Of a DNA stretch of 64,000 nucleotides, positions 27,239-34,482 are shown one piece after another. A model generated the notes under the pieces. It had not been told where the DNA came from and searched no databases. It worked only from the letters and a program-made list of their open reading frames with translations. Source of the stretch: Halovenus aranensis (lineage in GTDB: Archaea; Halobacteriota; Halobacteria; Halobacteriales; Haloarculaceae); NCBI RefSeq assembly GCF_900100385.1, contig NZ_FNFC01000004.1:1-64000 (forward strand), read 5' to 3'. Every line of letters starts with the position of its first letter. Position 1 is the stretch's first letter. Both the position numbers and the translations under genes were made by a program.

Positions 27239-28381
27239 TCAGAAGCTATTTTTGAGCCGGTCGAAAAAGCCTCTGTCGACCTCGACGTCTTCGCCGCCGG
27301 CCTCGGCGAACTCTTCGAGGGCCTCGCGTTGCTCCTCGTTGAGGCTGTCGGGTGTGACGACTTGGACTTGGACGTAGAGGTCGCCCTGGCCCCGCCGCCG
27401 AAGCCGCGGCATCCCCTTGCCTTTGAGTCGGAACGTCTCGCCGCTCTGTGTCCCTGCTTCGAGGTCAAACTCGACTGGGCCATCGAGCGTCTCTACCTCG
27501 ATGGTATCGCCAAAGACCGCCTGTGGGAACGAGATTGGCTGGCGGGTCTTGAGGTCGTCGCCGTTGCGTTCGAAGTCGGGGTGGTCTGTGACCGAGATTT
27601 CGACGAGGAGGTCACCGTTGCGCGCCCCTCTGTCTCCGGGCGCGCCCTCACCGTCCATCCGAAGTGTCTGTCCGTCGCGGATACCGGGCGGAATCTCGAC
27701 CTGGAGCGAGGCCTCGTTGCGGACGACGCCGTCGCCGCGACAGGTCGAACACGTCTCCTCGTACAGCGTCCCTTCACCGCCACAGCGTCGACACGTCGAG
27801 CGCTGTTGCATCCGACCGAATGCCGTCTGCTGGACCTGTGTCACCTGTCCTTGACCGTCACACCGCGGACAGGCCCGCGAGTCCGTCCCGGGCGGATGGC
27901 CGCGGCCGTCACACTCGTCACACGCCTCTGGTCGGTTGACTGTTAGTTCCTTGTCGGCCCCGTGATAGGCGGTTTCGAGGTCGATTTCGAGCGTCGTTTT
28001 CAGGTCCTGGCCGCTCTGTGGGCGATTGCGGGACCGACCGCCGCCACCACCACCGAAGAACTGGTCGAAAATGTCTTGGACGTCGTTGAATCCGCCGCCA
28101 CCACCGAACGGGTCGCCGCCCTGCCGGCTGCCGCCGCCGACGCCGCCGCGCTTTTCGGCCTCGGAGAACCGCTCGTGGCCCATCTGGTCGTACTGGCGGC
28201 GTTTCTCCTCGTCAGTTAGCACTTCCTTTGCCTTCTTTGCTTTCTTGAACTTCTCCTCTGCGTCCGGGTCGTCGCTCACGTCCGGGTGGTACTTCCGAAC
28301 TGCCTCCCGGTATGCCTCCTCTATCTCGTCTTCGGAGGCGTCCCTCGATACACCGAGAATATCGTAAAAGTCTTCGCTCAT
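27239..28381 (-). CDS. dnaJ: Molecular chaperone DnaJ
   Basis: This 380-residue class-A DnaJ has a J-domain with HPD at residues 32-34 and a Gly/Phe-rich linker unusually rich in GGG runs. It has four CxxCxGxG zinc motifs (CDECDGRG, CPRCDGQG, CRRCGGEG, CSTCRGDG) and the C-terminal substrate-binding domains. It stimulates the DnaK ATPase and delivers unfolded proteins. The ATG at 28381 is preceded by GGAG about 9 nt upstream and a TTTTGTATG promoter element about 33 bp upstream. dnaK and grpE are about 26-29 kb away at 54872-57741. Confidence 0.96.
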   Translation of the reverse strand: MSEDFYDILGVSRDASEDEIEEAYREAVRKYHPDVSDDPDAEEKFKKAKKAKEVLTDEEKRRQYDQMGHERFSEAEKRGGVGGGSRQGGDPFGGGGGFNDVQDIFDQFFGGGGGGRSRNRPQSGQDLKTTLEIDLETAYHGADKELTVNRPEACDECDGRGHPPGTDSRACPRCDGQGQVTQVQQTAFGRMQQRSTCRRCGGEGTLYEETCSTCRGDGVVRNEASLQVEIPPGIRDGQTLRMDGEGAPGDRGARNGDLLVEISVTDHPDFERNGDDLKTRQPISFPQAVFGDTIEVETLDGPVEFDLEAGTQSGETFRLKGKGMPRLRRRGQGDLYVQVQVVTPDSLNEEQREALEEFAEAGGEDVEVDRGFFDRLKNSF

Positions 28382-28462
28382 TCGTTGTCTCCAATTACTT
28401 CGTTCTCATACAAAAGCCACTCCCTTCGATTTCGAGCGACTGAGGGTGTCGTCTGGAGCCGT

Positions 28463-28888
28463 TCAGAACGTGAGGTGTGAGGTCGAACTCGGCCCCGAAT
28501 CGTCGTCGTCGGAACTGTCGCCGCCCTTCCAGAGGAAGTCGACGGCGTCGTCGGTCAGGTACACTGACCCGTCGTCGACTGTCACGTCGACGCTGAGGAG
28601 CGTGGTATCGGCCGCCGGTCCGTTCTCGCAGCCGCCGGAACAGGAGTCGAAAATCGACCCGTGTTTAGGGCAGACGATGCCGCCATCTCGTGTTACCACG
28701 CCGATTTCGTCGCGATAGAGACGTTGGTCTTCGTGTGTACAGTTGTTCACCCAGGCGGTCACGCCGGTTTCCTCACAGGGGACGAGCATGACCTCTTGAT
28801 TCGTGTCGTGGGCGTCTCGGACGGTGAACAGCCAGGCACCCTCGTCTTCGACCGTCTCGACGCTCGTCAGGCGGTGTCGATTGGTCAT
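28463..28888 (-). CDS. Rieske [2Fe-2S] protein
   Basis: This 141-residue single-domain Rieske-type ferredoxin has cluster ligands Cys50 and His52 in CTHEDQRL and Cys73 and His76 in CPKHGSIFD. The extra DSCSGGCENG motif also matches the family. There is no membrane helix, so it is a soluble electron carrier or the ferredoxin part of a dioxygenase or nitrite-reductase-type system. The acidic Ser/Asp tail is haloarchaeal. It diverges from a rhodanese-persulfide-dioxygenase fusion gene with 98 bp between. Confidence 0.85.
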   Translation of the reverse strand: MTNRHRLTSVETVEDEGAWLFTVRDAHDTNQEVMLVPCEETGVTAWVNNCTHEDQRLYRDEIGVVTRDGGIVCPKHGSIFDSCSGGCENGPAADTTLLSVDVTVDDGSVYLTDDAVDFLWKGGDSSDDDDSGPSSTSHLTF

Positions 28889-28986
28889 GGTCGTAGTTTG
28901 CAATTGTCGGGTATAACGCTCCCGAATTGACCTGTCGCCGCCGGTGTGACACCAACACTCATGCAGCCCACGCCCGTACAACCGAT

Positions 28987-30147
28987 ATGGAGCGACAGTT
29001 CCCAACACTCGGGGAATCCGTGCAGTCGATTACGGCGGCTACTCTCAAGCGACGACTCGACGACGGCGAGCAGTGGACACTCCTCGATACACGGCCCGAG
29101 AGCGCTTTCGAGGAGTGGCGGATTACCCACCCGAACCTGACCGCAGTCAACGTTCCCTTTACTGCGTTTCTCGACGACAACGACGAGCCAGCAGCAACCG
29201 TCCCCGAGGGCGTGCCTGATGGCCCGCTCGTCACCTGTTGTGCGAAGGGGATTTCGAGTCGGTACGTCGCCGGGTTTCTCGCACGCGAGGGGTGGGATGT
29301 TCTCGCCGTCGACGACGGGATGGAAGGGTGGGCGCGCCTCGACGAACTGCGACACGTTGTGACTGGCTCGGAACTCGACGTGGTCCAGTTCCATCGCCCG
29401 TCGAGTGGCTGTCTGGCGTACCTGCTGGTGTCCGGTGACGAGGCGGCTGTCGTCGACCCGTTGCGTGCGTTCGCCGGGGAGTACGTCGAACAGGCACGCA
29501 AGCGCGGTGCTGACCTCCGTTACGCGCTGGATACACACGTCCACGCCGACCACGTCAGTGGCGTCCGGGCGGCCGCTGCCGAGAGCGACGCCGAAGTCGT
29601 CGTTCCGACGCGGGCCAGAGAGCGCGGCCTCGATTTCGACGCACGGCTGGTCGCTGACGGCGAGACGCTTGCACTCGGCGAGACCGATATCGACGTGGTT
29701 TGGTTGCCGGGACACACGACCGAGATGACCGGCTATCGCGTCGACGACCTGTTGTTGACCGGGGATTCGCTGTTTCTCGACAGCGTCGCCCGCCCGGACC
29801 TCGAAGACGAAGACGCCGCGGTGGAGGCGGCAAAACAGCTCTGGAAGACCCGCCAGCGGTTCGCGACACTGCCCGACAAGACCGTGATTGCGCCCGGACA
29901 CGTCGGCCCCACGACCACGCCCGGAAGCGACGGGACCTACACCACGCAACTCGCCACATTGCGCCAGGGTCTGGCTGTGTTCGACGACGACAAGAGCGCG
30001 TTCGTCGAGCGCGTGACTGCGAACCTGCCCCCACGGCCGAACAACTACGAGGAAATTATCGCGCTCAATCTGGGTCAGGAATCGGCGACCGACGACGAGA
30101 TGTTCGAACTCGAACTCGGACCGAATAACTGCGCTGTCGACGGGTAG
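28987..30147 (+). CDS. Rhodanese-MBL fusion (persulfide-dioxygenase-like hydrolase)
   Basis: This 386-residue two-domain protein has a rhodanese domain at residues 10-120 with a double Cys in the active-site loop LVTCCAKGISSRYVAG. The metallo-beta-lactamase domain at 125-386 has DTHVHADHVSG, LPGHTTEMTGYRVD, TGDSLFLDSVARPD and APGHVGP. The MBL part resembles ETHE1/persulfide dioxygenases, so the fusion could take a persulfide formed on the rhodanese Cys and oxidise it to sulfite. The order, rhodanese first, is opposite to most known ETHE1-rhodanese fusions. The ATG at 28987 starts the homologous region. Confidence 0.83.
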   Translation: MERQFPTLGESVQSITAATLKRRLDDGEQWTLLDTRPESAFEEWRITHPNLTAVNVPFTAFLDDNDEPAATVPEGVPDGPLVTCCAKGISSRYVAGFLAREGWDVLAVDDGMEGWARLDELRHVVTGSELDVVQFHRPSSGCLAYLLVSGDEAAVVDPLRAFAGEYVEQARKRGADLRYALDTHVHADHVSGVRAAAAESDAEVVVPTRARERGLDFDARLVADGETLALGETDIDVVWLPGHTTEMTGYRVDDLLLTGDSLFLDSVARPDLEDEDAAVEAAKQLWKTRQRFATLPDKTVIAPGHVGPTTTPGSDGTYTTQLATLRQGLAVFDDDKSAFVERVTANLPPRPNNYEEIIALNLGQESATDDEMFELELGPNNCAVDG

Positions 30148-31389
30148 TTACTCACGACGCAGCGCCTGTATCGGGTCGACTCGCGCGGCTCGCCAGGCCG
30201 GGTACAGCCCGGAGAAGACCCCGACGAAGCCGCCGACGGCCACGGCAACGAGAATCCAGTCTATCGGATAGACCATCGGCCAGCCGGTAATCGAGACGCC
30301 GATGTAGCCGACTCCGAGACCCGCCATCACACCCAGGACTGCGCCGATTGAGCCGAGGATGACTGCCTCGACCAAGAACAGCTGGATGATGTCACGCTTG
30401 CGCGCACCGACAGCTTTCATGATGCCGATTTCACGCGTCCGCTCGGTGACACTCACAATCATGATGTTCGCGATGCCGATAGAGCCGACAATCAGCGAGA
30501 TGCCCGCGATGCCGCCCAGTAACACCGCAATCTGGTTGACGATGCTCTGGAACTGGTCGACTGCGTCTTCGACTGTCTGCACGTCGATATTTTGCTCGTC
30601 ACCCTTTAGCTGGCCGGCGTCAGACTCGGTATCGAAGAACTCCTGTACTCTGTCACGGGTCTCTTCGAGGTTGTCGATGTTCTCTGCGTTCAACAGCAAA
30701 AACGAGTACGCCCGCTCACGGGAGCCGTCTGGCGTCTCGATTTTGGTCTGGTAGTACTCTGTGTCGACGTGGACCCTGGGCGGAATACCGTTTCCGGTGT
30801 CGTCGTTGACGATACCCGTCACAGACACCGTCTCGGTGGTCCCGTTTTGGAAGACGAGGTCGATTTCGTCCCCGACCTCGACCGCACCGTCGTAGAGCTC
30901 GACTAGCTTCTCGTTGACGACTGCCTGACCGCGCTGCCCGTCCTCGAACGGCTCGCCCTCGACCATCTCGAAGAGGTCGTTGTCGAACCGCTCGGGTGCC
31001 GTTGCACTCACGCTGAACGAGCCGAGGCCACCCCCGCCAGTTACCGTCTCTCCGCCGTGACGTAGCTGGACGACGGACAGGTCACCGTCCGGGGCCACCC
31101 AGTCTACGCCCTCGATATCCTGTGCTGCGTCGATATCGGACTGGGTGTAGATATTGGACTGAACGGTTCCCTGGCCGATGTTACTGTCTGTCGTTGTCAA
31201 CACCTGCATCGACGTGCTCTCGTCTTGCTCGAATTCACCGACGATATTCTGCTCGAAGGCACCGCCCAGCACCATGAACACGATGACGGCACCGATACCC
31301 AGCACGATACCGAGCGTCGTCAGCGTAGAGCGGAGTTTGTGGCCGGTGATAGCCCGCCAGGAGATGCGCAGGCTCTCGGTCAGTTTCAT
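30148..31389 (-). CDS. ABC transporter permease (MacB/FtsX-like)
   Basis: This 413-residue permease has an N-terminal helix ([20 protein letters not shown]), a large extracytoplasmic MacB-type domain (residues 50-280) and three C-terminal helices. These include [20 protein letters not shown] and the coupling-type [16 protein letters not shown], the FtsX signature. Such systems export lipoproteins, peptides or drugs, or act as mechanotransmitters. The start ATG overlaps the stop of the ATPase gene by 4 bp. It directly abuts the stop codon of the convergent rhodanese-MBL gene. Confidence 0.9.
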   Translation of the reverse strand: MKLTESLRISWRAITGHKLRSTLTTLGIVLGIGAVIVFMVLGGAFEQNIVGEFEQDESTSMQVLTTTDSNIGQGTVQSNIYTQSDIDAAQDIEGVDWVAPDGDLSVVQLRHGGETVTGGGGLGSFSVSATAPERFDNDLFEMVEGEPFEDGQRGQAVVNEKLVELYDGAVEVGDEIDLVFQNGTTETVSVTGIVNDDTGNGIPPRVHVDTEYYQTKIETPDGSRERAYSFLLLNAENIDNLEETRDRVQEFFDTESDAGQLKGDEQNIDVQTVEDAVDQFQSIVNQIAVLLGGIAGISLIVGSIGIANIMIVSVTERTREIGIMKAVGARKRDIIQLFLVEAVILGSIGAVLGVMAGLGVGYIGVSITGWPMVYPIDWILVAVAVGGFVGVFSGLYPAWRAARVDPIQALRRE

Positions 31390-32114
31390 GCCGACTCACC
31401 TCCCAGTTCTTCGATTTCTTCTATCTGGCCGTCGACTAAGTGGACGATACGCTCGGCGTGTTCGGCGATGTGGCGCTCGTGAGTGACCATCAGGATAGTG
31501 CGGCCTTCCTCGTGGAGTTCTTCGAAGAGGTCCATGATTGTACTGCCCGTCTCCGTGTCGAGGTTACCGGTTGGCTCGTCGGCGAGCAAGACGGAGGGTT
31601 CGTTGACGAGTGCGCGGGCGATAGCGACGCGCTGGCGCTGGCCGCCGGACAGTTCTGGCGGCGTGTGGTCCAAGCGGTCGCCCAGCCCGACGCGGGTCAA
31701 CAGCGTTTCGGCCCGCTCGCGCCGCCCCTCGTCGACGACAGTCTGGAACACCATCGGCAGCGTCACGTTCTCTGCAGCAGTCAGCCGCGGCAGGAGATTG
31801 AACTGCTGGAAGATAAATCCCAACTCCGCACCGCGCAAGCGAGCCCGTTTCCCATCCGGCAGGGCACCAACGTCCTGGCCGTCGACCGTCACCGTCCCCT
31901 CGTCGGGCGTATCCAGACAGCCAATCATGTTCATCAACGTCGACTTCCCGGAGCCGCTGGGCCCCATCACTGCAGTGAACGACCCCTCTGGCAGTGAAAG
32001 CGACACGCCATCTAACGCATCCACTGGCTCACCCAGGTAATACGTCCGTCGCACCGACTCCAGCGATACCACCGCCTCATCGCGTGCCCGTTGCTGTGAT
32101 TGTGCTGGTGCCAT
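31386..32114 (-). CDS. ABC transporter ATP-binding protein (MacB/LolD-like)
   Basis: This 242-residue ATPase has Walker [11 protein letters not shown]-loop [16 protein letters not shown], signature [15 protein letters not shown], Walker [13 protein letters not shown] and H-loop MVTHE. These are the hallmarks of the LolD/MacB subfamily, which pairs with the FtsX-like permease encoded next. The start ATG at 32114 shares its A with the TGA of a 36-codon upstream frame. Substrate unknown; no substrate-binding or adaptor protein is adjacent. Confidence 0.92.
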   Translation of the reverse strand: MAPAQSQQRARDEAVVSLESVRRTYYLGEPVDALDGVSLSLPEGSFTAVMGPSGSGKSTLMNMIGCLDTPDEGTVTVDGQDVGALPDGKRARLRGAELGFIFQQFNLLPRLTAAENVTLPMVFQTVVDEGRRERAETLLTRVGLGDRLDHTPPELSGGQRQRVAIARALVNEPSVLLADEPTGNLDTETGSTIMDLFEELHEEGRTILMVTHERHIAEHAERIVHLVDGQIEEIEELGGESA

Positions 32115-32224
32115 CAGTTCGTCCCTCCCGAACTGTGCTGTCCCGTTGTTGAGCTGTGCTGTCGCGTCGATAAACGGCTGTCCCCAAGAGACTGTCCCTG
32201 ATTCATTGCCCTATCTCTATTCAT
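32114..32224 (-). CDS. Possible 36-residue leader ORF of the ABC exporter
   Basis: An ATG at 32224 opens a 36-codon frame that ends in TGATG overlapping the ATPase start, suggesting translational coupling. A TATA-like CCTATACGG lies about 24 bp upstream. The peptide is Ser/Gln/His-rich with a near-repeat (RQHSSTTG then GQHSSGG), unlike a typical haloarchaeal protein. It may be a genuine leader or chance. The upstream 77 bp (32225-32301) also hold CTATC-GA-GATAG inverted repeats and a second TATA-like site near 32287. Confidence 0.3.
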   Translation of the reverse strand: MNRDRAMNQGQSLGDSRLSTRQHSSTTGQHSSGGTN

Positions 32225-32301
32225 CAGGTGTATAGTGCTATCCGTATAGGCTAGCTATCGAGATAGTTGGACAGATTACATGCTAGTAATAAAGACACGG
32301 A

Positions 32302-33522
32302 TTAGCGGAGGAGTGTATCGAGGCTTTCTGGTACGACGAGTACGTTGCTGTCCGGTTCGATAGCGTCGGCGATGCCAGGCGCGCTCGACATGAGACAGTC
32401 TTCGACGACCGCCGGATTCTGTGAGTTCGTCACCCAGAGGTCGTGGTCACGGAGGCTACGCGCGACGACGAAGGCCCGCTGTGCGCCGGGCTCGTACCCC
32501 TTCTGCATCTGTTTGTACAGCGAGTGCGGGTCTGTCGCAGCCGAGAGGCGCTCGTAGAAGCGCTGTTCGCCGGTCCCTTCGCCGGCTCCTTCACCGAGTG
32601 TCGCCGGGACGACGACGCGTCCCCCGGACCGGAGCGGGTTGGTCGCACCGAGGACGACGTAGGTGGCCGCTCGCGTTGTCTGGTAGAGATTGGCATCTTT
32701 CGGTGCGCCGACGCCGGCGACGACGGCGTCGTACCGGTCGTCGACTTCGACGGCGAGCGCATCGAGTGCAACTGCTGCGAGTTCGGAGACGACTGCCCGC
32801 GGGTCGCCGGCGTGAACGGCCATGATACCGTCTGGGCTCTTGGTGACGTTCAGGCAGAACTCGACACCTGCGGCGTCGCCGGCACGGTCTAAAAACGACC
32901 GGAACGGGTTGTCCGCGATACGGCCGAGACGAACGCCGTCTCGGCTCAGCAGCTCTGGACCGTGCGTGTACCGTATCTGCGACTCGCCCCCGGCGCCGAT
33001 GACTGCTGTTTTCGCGCCTCCAGAGAAGCCGGCGTACTGGTGTGGCTCGACCATCCCGGTCGAAAGCAGATGGTCGGCCTCCGTGGCGGGCTCGAACAAC
33101 TCGATTGGACAGCCGTCGACCGTTCCGACTTCGACGGTCTGTTCGGGGTCGTGATTCACCGCGAGGTCGGCGTACTCCCCGAGCAGTTCAGTCATCTCGG
33201 CATCGGTGAGCGGCCGGTGCAGACCGAGCCCGACGACGACAGCGATTGCGTCTCGGTCGATACCGACGGCCGTCAGCTCGTCGACGAGAACGTCGAGCAA
33301 GACTTTTTCGGGAGTCGAGCGGGTGATGTCAGTGACGACGATACAGACATCGTCTCCAGAGTCCACGCGCTCGTCGAGAGGCGGGCCGCTCGGGTTGGCA
33401 ACCGCATCTCGGGCCGCAGAGGCAACATCGATTGCGTCGCGGCCCTCGGGTGTCGCGACTGTGACCGAACACGCTGGCAGTGACACGTCGATATGACCGC
33501 TTCCGAGCGGGACCTCGACCAT
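32302..33522 (-). CDS. LarA-like nickel-dependent racemase (DUF2088)
   Basis: This 406-residue protein of the lactate racemase LarA family has DITRSTPEKVLLDVL, the His-bearing GLGLHRPLTDAEM, AVNHDPE, the conserved MVEPHQYAGFSGGAKTAVIG with the pincer-cofactor lysine position, and IRYTHGPELL. LarA racemises lactate or other 2-hydroxy acids with a nickel pincer nucleotide. No larB, larC or larE cofactor genes are nearby, so the true substrate and cofactor source remain open. The ATG at 33522 begins MVEVPLGSG; the gene is 37 bp after a membrane-protein gene and probably co-transcribed. Confidence 0.82.
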   Translation of the reverse strand: MVEVPLGSGHIDVSLPACSVTVATPEGRDAIDVASAARDAVANPSGPPLDERVDSGDDVCIVVTDITRSTPEKVLLDVLVDELTAVGIDRDAIAVVVGLGLHRPLTDAEMTELLGEYADLAVNHDPEQTVEVGTVDGCPIELFEPATEADHLLSTGMVEPHQYAGFSGGAKTAVIGAGGESQIRYTHGPELLSRDGVRLGRIADNPFRSFLDRAGDAAGVEFCLNVTKSPDGIMAVHAGDPRAVVSELAAVALDALAVEVDDRYDAVVAGVGAPKDANLYQTTRAATYVVLGATNPLRSGGRVVVPATLGEGAGEGTGEQRFYERLSAATDPHSLYKQMQKGYEPGAQRAFVVARSLRDHDLWVTNSQNPAVVEDCLMSSAPGIADAIEPDSNVLVVPESLDTLLR

Positions 33523-33559
33523 GCCCCGGCTTTGACCGCCTGGCGAAAAGAGCTTCTGG

Positions 33560-34423
33560 TCAGGCGGTCGTGCGCTCGTCGCCGAGACACGGGAGATGGT
33601 CGTCCACGGCGTCGACGACAGCATCGAGGTCGTCGATTCGGCCGACATCGTGGCGGTGGTCGAGTCGCCATGGGTGGACCAGTCTGAGTTCGTCTTCGTT
33701 GACACGGTAGCCGTCGAAGCGCTGCCAGGGGATGAACCGCTTGGCGGCCGGATGCTCGATTTCGACGCCGCCCTCGTGGACGCGAAAGCGGTCAGTTCGG
33801 ACGCTCATTCCGAGCAGCGAGCCACCGACGCCGCCGAGAGCAGGGGCCACAATGTGATAGCTCACCGAGAGCACAACGCCGACAACGAGGAGCAGGCCGG
33901 TACCCGCAAGGACGAATACGCCGAGAGCCATCCGTCGTCGCTTGGCGATAGTTGACGGCGCCGCCTCCCAGCCGACGACAGCGTCGACGGACGGATAGCG
34001 CGCCCTGACGTATCGCGTTCTGGCCATCATTATCACGAGAAAGCCTGGAGAGACCGTCAGTAATGTCGCAAAGACACCAGTGGCGACAGTCGACGAGTCC
34101 CAGCCCAGTAGCCACGCGAGCGCCGTGCCTGCACCGAGAACGAGACTCGGCGCGACCACCACGTACCGAGAGCGGGCCCGGCCAAGTCGCTCGGGAGCTT
34201 CCCGGATTTGTGTGATACTCACTGCCCCGAGAACTGCGCCGACGACGAACGCCGCGGCTCCGGAAGCCCCGATTATAACGGTGTCGGTGGTACCGGCGAC
34301 CAGCAGGACAAAGACCAGAATACCTGTCAGTGCTGTACCCGTATATCCGCCAGCGACGAGGAGAAACGCCGAGTCAGTGCCGGAATCTGCACTTTGTACT
34401 GCTTCCGTCGACGTATTTGACAT
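33560..34423 (-). CDS. Membrane protein with C-terminal PH-like domain, upstream of larA-like gene
   Basis: This 287-residue protein has five or six hydrophobic helices in residues 20-200, for example GTALTGILVFVLLVAG and ALGVFVLAGTGLLLVVGVVL. It then has a 75-residue soluble end that reads like a bacterial PH/DUF304-type domain (FRVHEGGVEIEHPAAKRFIPW). No family name is certain. Its stop is 37 bp before the larA-like start, so it may be needed for that function (sensing or transport), but this is inference from position. The start at 34423 is supported by a TATA box. Confidence 0.65.
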   Translation of the reverse strand: MSNTSTEAVQSADSGTDSAFLLVAGGYTGTALTGILVFVLLVAGTTDTVIIGASGAAAFVVGAVLGAVSITQIREAPERLGRARSRYVVVAPSLVLGAGTALAWLLGWDSSTVATGVFATLLTVSPGFLVIMMARTRYVRARYPSVDAVVGWEAAPSTIAKRRRMALGVFVLAGTGLLLVVGVVLSVSYHIVAPALGGVGGSLLGMSVRTDRFRVHEGGVEIEHPAAKRFIPWQRFDGYRVNEDELRLVHPWRLDHRHDVGRIDDLDAVVDAVDDHLPCLGDERTTA

Positions 34424-34450
34424 GCATCACGATTTACTGGCCAACTGGTG

Positions 34451-34456
34451 TAAAAT
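34451..34456 (-). promoter_or_regulatory. TATA-like box of the membrane-larA pair
   Basis: ATTTTA on the minus strand is centred 30 bp before the ATG at 34423. Confidence 0.5.
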
Positions 34457-34482
34457 CTCGTGATTTGTCGCCGTGCGGGCCG

